A stretch of 64,000 bases of DNA from an uncultured Bacteroidales bacterium (GTDB taxonomy: Bacteria; Bacteroidota; Bacteroidia; Bacteroidales; UBA932), in assembly GCA_934725015.1 (NCBI GenBank), contig CAKVAS010000008.1:41653-105652 (forward strand). The letters run 5' to 3'. The notes beneath the pieces were generated by a model. It was not told the DNA's origin, searched no databases, and worked only from the letters and a program-made list of their open reading frames with translations. Position 1 is the stretch's first letter, and every line of letters starts with the position of its first letter. Both the position numbers and the translations under genes were made by a program. Below, in pieces: positions 27,049 through 36,513 of this stretch.

Positions 27049-30000
27049 ATGACACCTTTTTTAAGACAGGTCGCGGAGCATTATTTTCCGGTGGATGATT
27101 TCCCTCGGCTGACGTTCATATTCCCCAACAGGCGCTCGTCGGCGTTCTTCAGAAAGCACGTATGCGGATGTGCTAAGGAGACCGGACGGGCTGTGCTGAT
27201 GCCGGAGTGTTTGACAATCAATGACTTCTTCGCTTCGCTCACTCCGGTTCGGGCCTGCGGGCGGATTACTCAGATTGTGCGGCTGTATGACTGCTACCGG
27301 GCTCTTTATCCGGGAGCGGAGTCGCTGGACGAGTTCATCTGCTGGGGAGACGTGCTGCTGGGAGATTTCAATGATGTGGATAAGTATCTGGTGGAGCCAC
27401 GACAGCTGTTCACCAATGTATCGGACCTGAAGTCCATCGAGGATGACTTCAGCTATCTTACCGCCGCTCAGAGGGAGGCGATTCATTCTTTCCTGTCGCA
27501 TTTCCGTGCGGAGCCGCTTCCTGTGGAGAAGGACCGCTCAATAAAACTTAACTTCCTGAAGATATGGAATATACTGCTTCCTCTCTATGAAGCGTTCAGC
27601 GAAAGCCTTCGGGAGGACGGCATGGCCTACGAAGGGATGATTTACCGCGAGGTGGCCTCGCTTTCGGAGAGGGTGCGGGAAGCGCTCGGCGAACGGAGCT
27701 TCGTGTTCGTGGGGCTTAACGCGCTGAACGAGTGCGAGAAAAAGCTTCTTAGGCATCTGCGCGACGCGGGGCAGGCGGAGTTCTGCTGGGACTGGTCGGG
27801 CGAGTGGATAAGGATCCCGGAAAACAGGGCGTCGTTCTTCATGTCGGCGAATGTCGGCGAATTTCCTCAGGCTTTCCGGCCGGATTCTGAGACAGGGCTG
27901 CCCGAGACGGAGTTCAATGTCGTGAGCGTGCCGTCTTCAATCGGGCAGGCTAAGCAGTTGCCTTACATCTTGGGACGGCTTGGCCTCAGCCGCGATGCCT
28001 GTGACGGGCCGGACACCTGCGCAGCGGCCTCTCCGGAATCCCCGGCCGCCGGAGGCGACCTCTCCACGGAATGCGCCATAGTCCTTCCCGACGAGCAGCT
28101 GCTGCTTCCGGTGCTGAACTCGATTCCTGATGACATCCGGGACATCAACGTCACAATGGGCTATCCTATGAAGGGCAGCGACCTCAGCGTGCTCATGTCC
28201 GCCCTCTCCGCCGCGCAGATGAACGCTCTCGTGCGGGACGGAAAGGCCTATTTCTACCACAGGCACGTGCGCGGCGTGCTGTCCAACAACATATTCCGCA
28301 AAATTGCGGGGGAGGAGGACAATGCCGTATGCTCCGCGGTCTTGAACGGCCGCAGAAGCTACATCGAGGCCTCCGACTTCGCCTCCTCGCCGCTGCTTTC
28401 CCTTTTCTTCACCCCGCTTCAGGGGAATCTGACGGAAGCCTCTGCCGCGACGGTCCGCGCTTTCGCAGAGTATCAGAAGTCCGTTCTGAGCCGCGTGGGG
28501 GCGCTTCTTGTGGAATGCGGCCATTCCGACCTTGACACCGACTTTGCCAAGGACTACTACAAGGCGGTATGCCTTCTCGGGGACATGGAACTGGAGATAA
28601 GGCCGGCAACCTATCTCCGACTGCTCGACCAGCTGCTAGCGCCGGTCTCCGTGCCTTTCAACGGCGAACCTCTCAGGGGGCTTCAGGTCATGGGACCGCT
28701 TGAGACCCGTGCGCTGGATTTCCGCAACATCATAATACTCAGTTGTAATGAGGGAACATTCCCGCGCAAGTCCTTCACCTCGTCGTTCATCCCTCCGGAG
28801 CTCCGCAAGGGCTTCGGGCTGCCGACATACGAGTATCAGGATGCCGTCTGGGCCTACTATTTCTATCGCATGATTCAGCGTGCGGAGAATGTCTGGATGC
28901 TCTTCGACTCCCGCACCGAGGACATGAAGTCCGGCGAGGAGAGTCGTTACATCAAGCAGTTGAGTTATCTCTTCGACGCGAAGATTCACCGCTATGTGAC
29001 CTCTCCCGTTCAGGAGGACGAGTACATAGAGCCGGAAATCGTCAAGACGCAGGCTGACCTTGACAAATTGCGCGACTTCAAGTTTTCGGCCACGACCCTT
29101 CAGGAATACCTCTCCTGCCCGGCGAAGTTTTACTATGGCCGTGTTCTGGAGCTCGGCGACCTCGCCGAATCTGCCGACAACCTTGACGGCGGGACGCTCG
29201 GAACGGTCTTTCATGCCGTGATGCAGTGGATTTACGCGAAGCCGGGCACGGAAAAGGAGCCTGTCGGAAGGGTGGATGAGGCGTTCATCAGGAAGCGGCT
29301 TTCCGAGGAGTTCGCTCCGGAACTGCGTTCGCGCATACGCATGGAAATATGCGAGGCCATAAAGTCGGTCGAGGTCCGCGGAAAGGACATTGTCCTGTGC
29401 CGGGTCATCGAGCAGTATGTGCGCCGGACTCTTGAATACGACATAGAGCAGATGACCAGAAAGGAAGTCAATCATTTCACCGTGCTCGCGCTTGAGAAGA
29501 ATCTCCCGTTTGAGTTCGACGGTAACGGGCTCGACGCCGGTTCTTCGCCGGACGGGCCGGCAGTCCCTCGCCGGAAATATGCCTTCAAGGGCTTCATCGA
29601 CAGGCTCGACAGCTTTGACGACGGCACAATCCGCGTGGTCGATTACAAGACCGGCAAGGTGAGCGGCGATGAGTCTAATGTCATGGGCGAAGATGGAAAT
29701 GATTCGTCGAAGGCCACAGTCATATTCGAGTCCATATTTGCCGATGACAGCAAGACACGTCCTAAGATTGCCCTTCAGTTTTTCATCTACAACCTGATGC
29801 TGCGCCTGAATCCCGAAGGCCGTGCCCTTGTCGGCGGACGGCGGATAACGAACGCCGTCTATTCCGTTTCGGGACTGTTCAGGGACGGATGCTCCGAGTA
29901 CAGTCTTCCGCAGGATGTCATCAGTGACGCGTCGAAAAAGCTGAAGGACTGTCTCGACGGAATCTTCGACATGGAGAAGAATCCTACGTTCCGGAGGACG

Positions 30001-30054
30001 GGAGATGCGGATATATGTAAGTATTGTGATTTCAGAATGATATGTGGTAGGTAA
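27049..30054 (+). CDS. addB: AddB-like subunit with Fe-S-stapled PD-(D/E)xK nuclease
   Basis: 1001-aa partner of the AddAB helicase-nuclease that processes double-strand breaks for RecA. The N-terminal two thirds is a divergent, probably inactive helicase fold with no Walker A motif (starts LTFIFPNRRSSAFFRKHV). The C-terminal nuclease has FKGFIDRLDSFDDGTIRVVD followed by YKTGK. The iron-sulfur staple is visible: one Cys in LQEYLSCPAKFYYG and the C-x2-C-x5-C group ICKYCDFRMICG at the very end, spaced as in Bacillus AddB. addA starts 1 bp after its stop, so the subunits are made together. Confidence 0.9.
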   Translation: MTPFLRQVAEHYFPVDDFPRLTFIFPNRRSSAFFRKHVCGCAKETGRAVLMPECLTINDFFASLTPVRACGRITQIVRLYDCYRALYPGAESLDEFICWGDVLLGDFNDVDKYLVEPRQLFTNVSDLKSIEDDFSYLTAAQREAIHSFLSHFRAEPLPVEKDRSIKLNFLKIWNILLPLYEAFSESLREDGMAYEGMIYREVASLSERVREALGERSFVFVGLNALNECEKKLLRHLRDAGQAEFCWDWSGEWIRIPENRASFFMSANVGEFPQAFRPDSETGLPETEFNVVSVPSSIGQAKQLPYILGRLGLSRDACDGPDTCAAASPESPAAGGDLSTECAIVLPDEQLLLPVLNSIPDDIRDINVTMGYPMKGSDLSVLMSALSAAQMNALVRDGKAYFYHRHVRGVLSNNIFRKIAGEEDNAVCSAVLNGRRSYIEASDFASSPLLSLFFTPLQGNLTEASAATVRAFAEYQKSVLSRVGALLVECGHSDLDTDFAKDYYKAVCLLGDMELEIRPATYLRLLDQLLAPVSVPFNGEPLRGLQVMGPLETRALDFRNIIILSCNEGTFPRKSFTSSFIPPELRKGFGLPTYEYQDAVWAYYFYRMIQRAENVWMLFDSRTEDMKSGEESRYIKQLSYLFDAKIHRYVTSPVQEDEYIEPEIVKTQADLDKLRDFKFSATTLQEYLSCPAKFYYGRVLELGDLAESADNLDGGTLGTVFHAVMQWIYAKPGTEKEPVGRVDEAFIRKRLSEEFAPELRSRIRMEICEAIKSVEVRGKDIVLCRVIEQYVRRTLEYDIEQMTRKEVNHFTVLALEKNLPFEFDGNGLDAGSSPDGPAVPRRKYAFKGFIDRLDSFDDGTIRVVDYKTGKVSGDESNVMGEDGNDSSKATVIFESIFADDSKTRPKIALQFFIYNLMLRLNPEGRALVGGRRITNAVYSVSGLFRDGCSEYSLPQDVISDASKKLKDCLDGIFDMEKNPTFRRTGDADICKYCDFRMICGR

Positions 30055-30055
30055 T

Positions 30056-33000
30056 ATGATAACAATAGCAAAGGCGTCGGCGGGGTCCGGCAAGACATAT
30101 ACATTGGCGAAGACTTACATCTCGCTGCTTCTCAAATCGAAGGAGCCGTATGCCTACAGGCATATTCTTGCGGTGACCTTCACCAACAAGGCGACGGGGG
30201 AGATGAAGGCGCGCATTCTCCGTGAGCTGGACATACTCGCGCACGCCCCGACCGAGTCGGACTATTTCTCTGACTTTGTCCCGGCACTGTGCCGTGACGC
30301 GGAGCAGCTTCGCAAACGCTGTGAAGGCCTGCTGAACGGCATCCTGCACGATTACAGCGCGTTTTCCGTATTCACGATTGACCGTTTTTTTCAGCAGGTT
30401 CTCCGCTCCTTCGCCCGCGAGCTCGGGCAGTTCGACTCCTACCAGCTTGAACTTGACAAGCCAGCCGTGGTGAGCGAGTCCGTTGACAGGATGCTTGAGA
30501 ACCTCTCCGACAAGGACAGCGCGGTCATTGACTGGCTGAAGGAGTCGATGATGAACCAGATTTCGTCCAAGGGCTATTTTCAGCTTGAACCGACGCTCTA
30601 TTCCGCGGCGAGCGACCTTCAGAGTCCTGAGTTTAAGGCATATATGGCCGAGAAGGGAATATCCGATCCGTCGAAAATATATTCCAAGGAGAATATGCGT
30701 TCGCTCCGCAAGGTCTGCAATGAACTGATTGACAGCTTCTCCAAAGATGTGAAGGCCGGTGCTGAGGCTTTGGAAGGCAAGTTCGGCGGCAAAATAGGCG
30801 AGACATCCTACAAGTTCGCCTCCAAGGCTCTTGACAAGGTCAAGGGACAGGTTAAACGCTCCGAGCTGATTGCGCCTCCGTCTGATTCCTTCTGCGCGAA
30901 GATTGCCTGCCGCGATAAGCTGTTTGCAAAGGCCAAGGCCTTCCTCGCGAATGAACTTCCTGCGGATTATGAGGCGACGGCGCTCAGCTTCCTGAACCTC
31001 TTCTACGATTTGAAGGTTCAGGCCTCTGCCGGAGACGCCGGGCCTGAGGTTGAATTTGACGGCGCATCCCCATATTACCGGGCCTACCGCACGGCGCTCC
31101 AGATCAGGGACATGATTTACGGATTCGGCATATCCCGGGAACTCTCTGAGGCTTTCAGCGGACTTCTCAAGGACCGCAACATCCTTTGTCTGGAGGATTC
31201 CAACGGCCTCCTCAGCCGCATCATCGACGGCTCGGACGTGCCGTTTGTCTATGAAAAGACGGGAGTCCGCTACGAGCACTTTCTTCTCGACGAGTTCCAG
31301 GACACGTCGGTGGTGCAGTGGGACAACTTCCGCCCGCTGCTGCACGAGAGCGATTCCAACGGCAATGACAATCTCATCGTGGGTGATGTGAAGCAGAGCA
31401 TCTACCGCTGGCGGCAGTCGGACTGGGGACTGCTCAACTCCGAGGTCGGGAGGGAATTCCCGGACAGCCGCGAACTTGTTGGAAAGGACGGAAAGCCCGC
31501 TCTCTCAACCAATTACAGGACTGAGGAGAACATCGTGGAGTTCAACAATCTCTTTTTCGAGTTCCTGAGGGACCGCCTTTCCGGTGATTTCAGAGCCACT
31601 GGCGGCGAGGAGGTAGGGAAAGTCATTTCCGGCATCTACGCGGACGTGCGTCAGGCGGCTGCCCGCAAGGGCGGTCTCGGAGAGGTCCGGCTCTGTTTCG
31701 CCGCTTCCGGCGGGGGCAGGTCCGGCGGCTCGGGAGACGATGCCGGAAACGGCGCGGAGAAGACGGACAAAGTGCTGGAACGCACCGTGCAGCAGGTTCT
31801 TGACCTTCATGAAAACAAGGGCGCGGGATATGGTGACATTGCCGTCATCGTCCGCAACAATGCCCCGGGAGAAAGTATTGCCAACGCCCTGATGGAAAGG
31901 GGAGTGCCGGTAATCTCCGACGATTCGCTGACGGTGAACAACTCGATTGTCGTGCGCCGTCTCGTTTCGGTGCTCTCTTCCGTGGAGAATCCTGAAAACA
32001 AGGCCTCGGGCTATCTTGCAGCCTCGCTCAATTTCAAGGCGGCCGGAGCAGGCCAGTCATCGCTTGTTGACCTCGCTGAAAGCATAATCCGCACAATGCG
32101 CGAGACGGACGCGCACCTTGTCGAGTCGCACGCCCTCTACATTCAGGCATTCATGGACTGGATGCAGTCATGGGTCTCTCGCAACGGAAACCAGCTCAAG
32201 GAGTTCCTTAGGGCATGGGACGAGAAAAATTCGTCCTCGCAGGTCAAGATTGCCTCACCGGCCTCCACTGACGCCGTCCGCATAATCACGATTCACAAGT
32301 CTAAGGGACTGGAGTTCCCCTATGTCATAATCCCGTATTTCGAGGACATAACCTTCTTCCGCCACGGCAACGTGTGGGCGGAGCCTTCGGTTCCCGCAGC
32401 TGTGGCGACGGACCGCCTTTCCTCTGTCGGAGACTCCGGAAATCAGGCACTTGACGATTTCAACAAGGCTGTCTCCGGCGGCATTTTCAAGCCTGACATT
32501 TCGGGGCAGAGCTGCTGCACCTACTTTGAGCCGACATACAACAGGGAGCGTCTCTACCAGTGCATCGACGCTATGAACCTGATGTATGTGGCGATGACGC
32601 GCCCCTCACGGGGACTGTACATCATCTGCGGCGCGGCTTCCGCAGACTCGATGACCTCGGCCTCAAGCGCCCTGCTCGCCTTCGCCGCGTCTCGGAACTA
32701 CCCGGCAGTAGAATCGGACTGGGGAGTCGATTACCTCGTCGGCAAGTTCTGCGGCGAGTCCGACCTTGAATTCCGCAAGGCGGGCAAAAAGGCCAGAACT
32801 TATGTCAAGGATTTCTCCCAGAGCGTCCTCCTCAGCGGCTACCCGTCATTCACGACGGACTCTTCGCGTCTGCGCATCGACCGCGACGCCGCCGATTTCT
32901 TCTCCGCCGACGGCACAGTGGGACCGGACGCCTCCCGTCGTCTCCGGGGCATAGTCCTCCACAAGATTCTCTCCTCCGTGGTGGTTCCGGCCGACCTTGA

Positions 33001-33367
33001 GCCCGCCGTCCGTGTCGCGGTCGATTCCGGTGAACTGTCGGAGGCTCAGGCAGCCGTCGCCCTCGACCTCCTCCGCCGCCGCATCCTCGACGCGCAGTCC
33101 CGAGGCTGGTTCACCGAGTCTCCCGACGAAGTCCTCAACGAGCGCACGATAGTCACCGCCGAAGGCGAGGAGCTGCGCCCCGACCGCGTCAGCATCCGGG
33201 GCGGCGAAGTCCTCATCATCGACTACAAGTTCGGCCGTCCTCATCCGTCCTACCTCGACCAGGTCCGCTCCTACATGGCCACCTGGCGCGCCCTCGGCCA
33301 CACCTCCGTCCGCGCCTGCCTCTGGTTCGTCCCGGACAACAGCATTGTAGAAGTCCAGGACGAATAA
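30056..33367 (+). CDS. addA: AddA-like UvrD/RecB-family helicase-nuclease
   Basis: 1103 aa from ATG 30056 (MITIAKASAGSGKTYTL); a GTG at 30044 would overlap addB. It has Walker A ASAGSGKT (about 8-15), motif Ia TFTNKATGEMK, Walker B HFLLDEFQDTSVVQWD near 420, motif III-like QSIYRWRQSD near 445 and motif V/VI VRIITIHKSKGLEFPYVII and LMYVAMTRPSRGLYI. The C-terminal nuclease is seen in LRPDRVSIRGGEVLIIDYKF. It is an ATP-driven 3'-5' helicase plus nuclease acting with AddB in recombination repair and degradation of linear DNA. Confidence 0.92.
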   Translation: MITIAKASAGSGKTYTLAKTYISLLLKSKEPYAYRHILAVTFTNKATGEMKARILRELDILAHAPTESDYFSDFVPALCRDAEQLRKRCEGLLNGILHDYSAFSVFTIDRFFQQVLRSFARELGQFDSYQLELDKPAVVSESVDRMLENLSDKDSAVIDWLKESMMNQISSKGYFQLEPTLYSAASDLQSPEFKAYMAEKGISDPSKIYSKENMRSLRKVCNELIDSFSKDVKAGAEALEGKFGGKIGETSYKFASKALDKVKGQVKRSELIAPPSDSFCAKIACRDKLFAKAKAFLANELPADYEATALSFLNLFYDLKVQASAGDAGPEVEFDGASPYYRAYRTALQIRDMIYGFGISRELSEAFSGLLKDRNILCLEDSNGLLSRIIDGSDVPFVYEKTGVRYEHFLLDEFQDTSVVQWDNFRPLLHESDSNGNDNLIVGDVKQSIYRWRQSDWGLLNSEVGREFPDSRELVGKDGKPALSTNYRTEENIVEFNNLFFEFLRDRLSGDFRATGGEEVGKVISGIYADVRQAAARKGGLGEVRLCFAASGGGRSGGSGDDAGNGAEKTDKVLERTVQQVLDLHENKGAGYGDIAVIVRNNAPGESIANALMERGVPVISDDSLTVNNSIVVRRLVSVLSSVENPENKASGYLAASLNFKAAGAGQSSLVDLAESIIRTMRETDAHLVESHALYIQAFMDWMQSWVSRNGNQLKEFLRAWDEKNSSSQVKIASPASTDAVRIITIHKSKGLEFPYVIIPYFEDITFFRHGNVWAEPSVPAAVATDRLSSVGDSGNQALDDFNKAVSGGIFKPDISGQSCCTYFEPTYNRERLYQCIDAMNLMYVAMTRPSRGLYIICGAASADSMTSASSALLAFAASRNYPAVESDWGVDYLVGKFCGESDLEFRKAGKKARTYVKDFSQSVLLSGYPSFTTDSSRLRIDRDAADFFSADGTVGPDASRRLRGIVLHKILSSVVVPADLEPAVRVAVDSGELSEAQAAVALDLLRRRILDAQSRGWFTESPDEVLNERTIVTAEGEELRPDRVSIRGGEVLIIDYKFGRPHPSYLDQVRSYMATWRALGHTSVRACLWFVPDNSIVEVQDE

Positions 33368-33447
33368 AAAACGACCGCATTTAAGATTATATGCAGCATA
33401 AGTCCTTTATAATGCGTATCTTTATGCGTTAAAAATAAATGGAATAA

Positions 33448-35133
33448 ATGACTGATACGGAACTCAAGAATCTTCAGGATAAACTATGGCATTCGGCCGA
33501 TATGCTGCGTGCCGGGGCGCATCTTGCCGCAAACAAATACGGACAGCCGATACTCGGGCTCATATTTCTCCGTTATGCAGACGTGCTTTTCAAACAGCAT
33601 AAGAAGGGCATTGATGAGGAATATGACAGGTACAAAGGCTCACGGATGGAACGCAGCTACAAGGAAATTTCCATTGAGAAATGCGGATTTTATCTTCCTG
33701 AATGTGCGTACTTTGATTTCATAAACGACGCTCCGGACGATGCGAACAAGGCCGTCCTTGTGAAACAGGCTATGGAAGCCATCGAAAGGGAGAACCCTCG
33801 CATGGAGGGCGTGCTGCCTAAGGAAGTTTACGGACAGCTGGTTCCGGAGGAGGAACCCGAACTGTTGAGTAGGATTGTGCGCGTTTTCAAGGACATACCG
33901 GAGAATGCGGACATAGATGTCTTCGGACATATCTATGAATATTTCCTCGGGAACTTCGCCTTGGCCGAAGGGCAGGGAGGCGGTGTATTCTACACGCCGG
34001 CATCTGTCGTTCAATATATGGTCGAGGTCCTTCATCCTGTCACAGGTGACAAGAAATTTCTTGACCCGGCCTGCGGTTCCGGCGGTATGTTTGTTCAGGC
34101 TGCCCGTTATATGCACCGGCACAATGCAAGCAATCAGGATATGATGCGTTTCCGTTGTTATGGCGTTGAGAAAGAGCCCGATACGGTGAAACTTGCCAAG
34201 ATGAACCTCCTTCTTAACAATGTTCGTGGTGAGATAGCGGAAGCTAATTCTTTTTATAGCGACCCGTACAATGCTTTCGGCAATTTCGACTATGTGATGG
34301 CGAATCCTCCGTTCAATGTCGATGAGGTGGTGTTCGATAAGGTTGCTGACGATGCCCGTTTCAATACATACGGCATTCCTCGCAACAAGACAGCCGGAGG
34401 AAAAAGGTCAGGAGACAAGAAAGAGACTGTCCCCAATGCCAACTACCTCTGGATAGGCTATTTTGCGACGGCTCTTAATGAAACCGGCAAGGCGGCTCTT
34501 GTCATGGCGAACTCTGCAAGCGATGCCGGTGGCAGTGAACTTGAAATCCGCAGGAAAATGATAAGAGACGGCATCGTAAGCCAGATGGTGACGCTTCCGA
34601 GCAATATGTTCTCTACTGTCACACTTCCGGCAACTCTTTGGTTCTTCAATAGAATACGTCCGCACAAGGATGAGATTCTTTTCATTGATGCCCGCAACAT
34701 TTTCACGCAAGTTGACCGCGCCCATCGTAAGTTCAGCGATGAGCAGATAAAGAATCTCGGCATCATAACAAGGCTGTATGAGGGGGACAGCGAGGCATTC
34801 TGGGCTTTGGTCGAAGAACATAAGTCCAATGGCAAACAGTCGGATGCAGATTGGCTTCTCGAAAGGTGGCCGGACGGCAAATATCGTGACGTCGTCGGGC
34901 TGTGCAAGGTTGCGAAGATTGATGGTGAGGACGGCATTGAGGACAACGACTGGAGCCTCAACGCCGGACGCTATGTCGGGGTCGTCATTGAGGATGATGG
35001 TATGACAGAGGATGAATTCCGTGCCGAGATGCTGTCCCTGAACAGCGAACTCTCAAGACTGAATGCCGAAGCCGCAGACCTTCAGAATGAGATTGAAATG
35101 AACGTGAAAAACTTGTTTGGGGAGAAATGTTAA
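33448..35133 (+). CDS. hsdM: Type I restriction-modification methyltransferase subunit HsdM
   Basis: N6-adenine methyltransferase, 561 aa. The N-terminal HsdM_N helical domain (LQDKLWHSADMLRAGAHLAA) is followed by the SAM-binding motif I FLDPACGSGGMFVQAARY near residue 205 and catalytic motif IV YVMANPPFNVDEV near 285. A C-terminal coiled segment (SLNSELSRLNAEAADLQNEI) should contact HsdS. It is the first gene of a type I locus with hsdS and hsdR downstream. A YhcG-type nuclease gene and a hairpin-rich gap separate it from hsdS. Confidence 0.96.
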   Translation: MTDTELKNLQDKLWHSADMLRAGAHLAANKYGQPILGLIFLRYADVLFKQHKKGIDEEYDRYKGSRMERSYKEISIEKCGFYLPECAYFDFINDAPDDANKAVLVKQAMEAIERENPRMEGVLPKEVYGQLVPEEEPELLSRIVRVFKDIPENADIDVFGHIYEYFLGNFALAEGQGGGVFYTPASVVQYMVEVLHPVTGDKKFLDPACGSGGMFVQAARYMHRHNASNQDMMRFRCYGVEKEPDTVKLAKMNLLLNNVRGEIAEANSFYSDPYNAFGNFDYVMANPPFNVDEVVFDKVADDARFNTYGIPRNKTAGGKRSGDKKETVPNANYLWIGYFATALNETGKAALVMANSASDAGGSELEIRRKMIRDGIVSQMVTLPSNMFSTVTLPATLWFFNRIRPHKDEILFIDARNIFTQVDRAHRKFSDEQIKNLGIITRLYEGDSEAFWALVEEHKSNGKQSDADWLLERWPDGKYRDVVGLCKVAKIDGEDGIEDNDWSLNAGRYVGVVIEDDGMTEDEFRAEMLSLNSELSRLNAEAADLQNEIEMNVKNLFGEKC

Positions 35134-35270
35134 ATTGCCGGGAGCAATTGTCGCACCGACGGTGCGACAATTCCGCACAGATGGATTGTGTCGACAGTGC
35201 CGACCGAATTGTGACACCGCTGGTGACACAATTGTCATGGTCTTTTTATCATATATTGTTGTATCCGTAA
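35127..35270 (+). pseudogene. Possible remnant of a DUF1016-type gene
   Basis: A 47-codon frame begins at an ATG overlapping the hsdM stop. Its end reads IVTPLVTQLSWSFYHILLYP, which resembles the 'LSWSHYxxLL' core of DUF1016/YhcG proteins (the intact neighbour has YLSWSHYALLLG). It could be the trace of a second, degraded copy. The resemblance is short and the frame may not be translated. Confidence 0.25.
35146..35233. repeat. Two related hairpins between hsdM and the DUF1016 gene
   Basis: The first is a perfect palindrome, AATTGTCGCACC-GAC-GGTGCGACAATT. The second, AATTGTGACACC-GCT-GGTGACACAATT, has one mismatch. The sequence between (35184-35210) contains a third, decayed version. They could be transcription attenuators or protein-binding sites within the restriction locus. 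Confidence 0.7.
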
Positions 35271-35276
35271 AAGGTA

Positions 35277-36455
35277 ATGGAGATTGTTGAATTAAGAAGA
35301 ATTGCTATGAAAAATGATAAAAGTTTAAATATTAGTCATAGGGACAATGAAGATGTGGAAACCATATCCGGAGAATTGGCATTGTCTTATGGTAACAGCG
35401 GTGATTTGCTCACTGATGCTAAAAACATAATAGAACAGGCTCGGCAGAATGCGTATAGGTCAATAAACCTTGCGATGCTTCAACGGAACTGGACATTGGG
35501 GAAGCGTATAAGCGAAGAAATCTTATTGGGAGAGAGTAGGGCAGAGTATGGGGACGAACTTATAAAGAACCTGTCTGATGAACTTACTTGTATTTATGGC
35601 AAGGGCTTTAAAAAGAGCAACTTATATAGTTATATTCAATTCTATAAGATTTTCCGGACACTGTCTGGAAAATCTGAATATTTATCGTGGTCACATTATG
35701 CATTGCTTTTGGGAGTTGATGATGATGCGGCTCGCAATTGGTATGCTCATGAAGCGTTTGTTGAGACATGGAGTGTGCGAACCCTGCGAAGAAACATTGC
35801 CTCTCAGTATTATTATAGGCTTCTTCAGTCACAGAACAAGAGGGCTGTCGAGGATGAAATGCATAAGTTGACGGAACCTATGCAGAATGATAAACTGGAG
35901 TTTATAAAAAATCCAGTTGTCGCTGAATTTCTTGGGCTTGCACGAAATTCGGATTTCTCGGAATCGCAGCTTGAGGGAAGCATCATTACCCATCTGCAGA
36001 AATTCATTATGGAGTTGGGCAAGGGTTATGCCTTTGTCGCTCGGCAGCAGCATATACATACTGATATGGGCGATTTTTACATCGACCTTGTCTTTTACAA
36101 CTATATCCTCAAATGTTTTTTGCTGATAGACCTTAAAACCACCCAAATATCCCATCAGGATGTCGGGCAGATGGATATGTATGTTCGGATGTATGATGAA
36201 CTGAAGCGGACGGAAGGGGATAATCCGACCATCGGTCTGATATTGTGCTCCAAGACAAGTTCCGATATGGCAAAGTATTCCATATTGAAAGAGAACAAGC
36301 AGTTGTTTCAGGCAAAGTATCTCACCTATCTTCCGTCAGAGGAGGAACTGCGCCGCGAAATTGAACGTCAGAAAGAGATATTCCTGCAACAGCAGAATGA
36401 AAGAGAGTCGGTGTTGGGCTCGCAGTTTCATAAATCTGGATCTGTGGATATCTAA
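35277..36455 (+). CDS. DUF1016/YhcG-family PD-(D/E)xK nuclease in the RM locus
   Basis: 392 aa (ATG 35307 is an alternative start). The DUF1016 N-terminal domain spans about 40-190: INLAMLQRNWTLGKRI, AEYGDELIKNLSDEL and YLSWSHYALLLGVDDDAARN. The YhcG nuclease domain follows with DFYIDLVFYNYILKCFLLID and then LKTTQ, giving the D...D-x-K metal site, and QMDMYVRMYDELKR. Such genes often sit inside type I restriction loci; their exact role there is not settled. This copy is AT-richer than the core genes around it, suggesting horizontal transfer. It is placed between hsdM and hsdS. Confidence 0.9.
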   Translation: MEIVELRRIAMKNDKSLNISHRDNEDVETISGELALSYGNSGDLLTDAKNIIEQARQNAYRSINLAMLQRNWTLGKRISEEILLGESRAEYGDELIKNLSDELTCIYGKGFKKSNLYSYIQFYKIFRTLSGKSEYLSWSHYALLLGVDDDAARNWYAHEAFVETWSVRTLRRNIASQYYYRLLQSQNKRAVEDEMHKLTEPMQNDKLEFIKNPVVAEFLGLARNSDFSESQLEGSIITHLQKFIMELGKGYAFVARQQHIHTDMGDFYIDLVFYNYILKCFLLIDLKTTQISHQDVGQMDMYVRMYDELKRTEGDNPTIGLILCSKTSSDMAKYSILKENKQLFQAKYLTYLPSEEELRREIERQKEIFLQQQNERESVLGSQFHKSGSVDI

Positions 36456-36513
36456 TATGTGAATGACTTATAGACCATAGATTGTTTGTAATTCATGGAG
36501 AAATTAGGATAAA

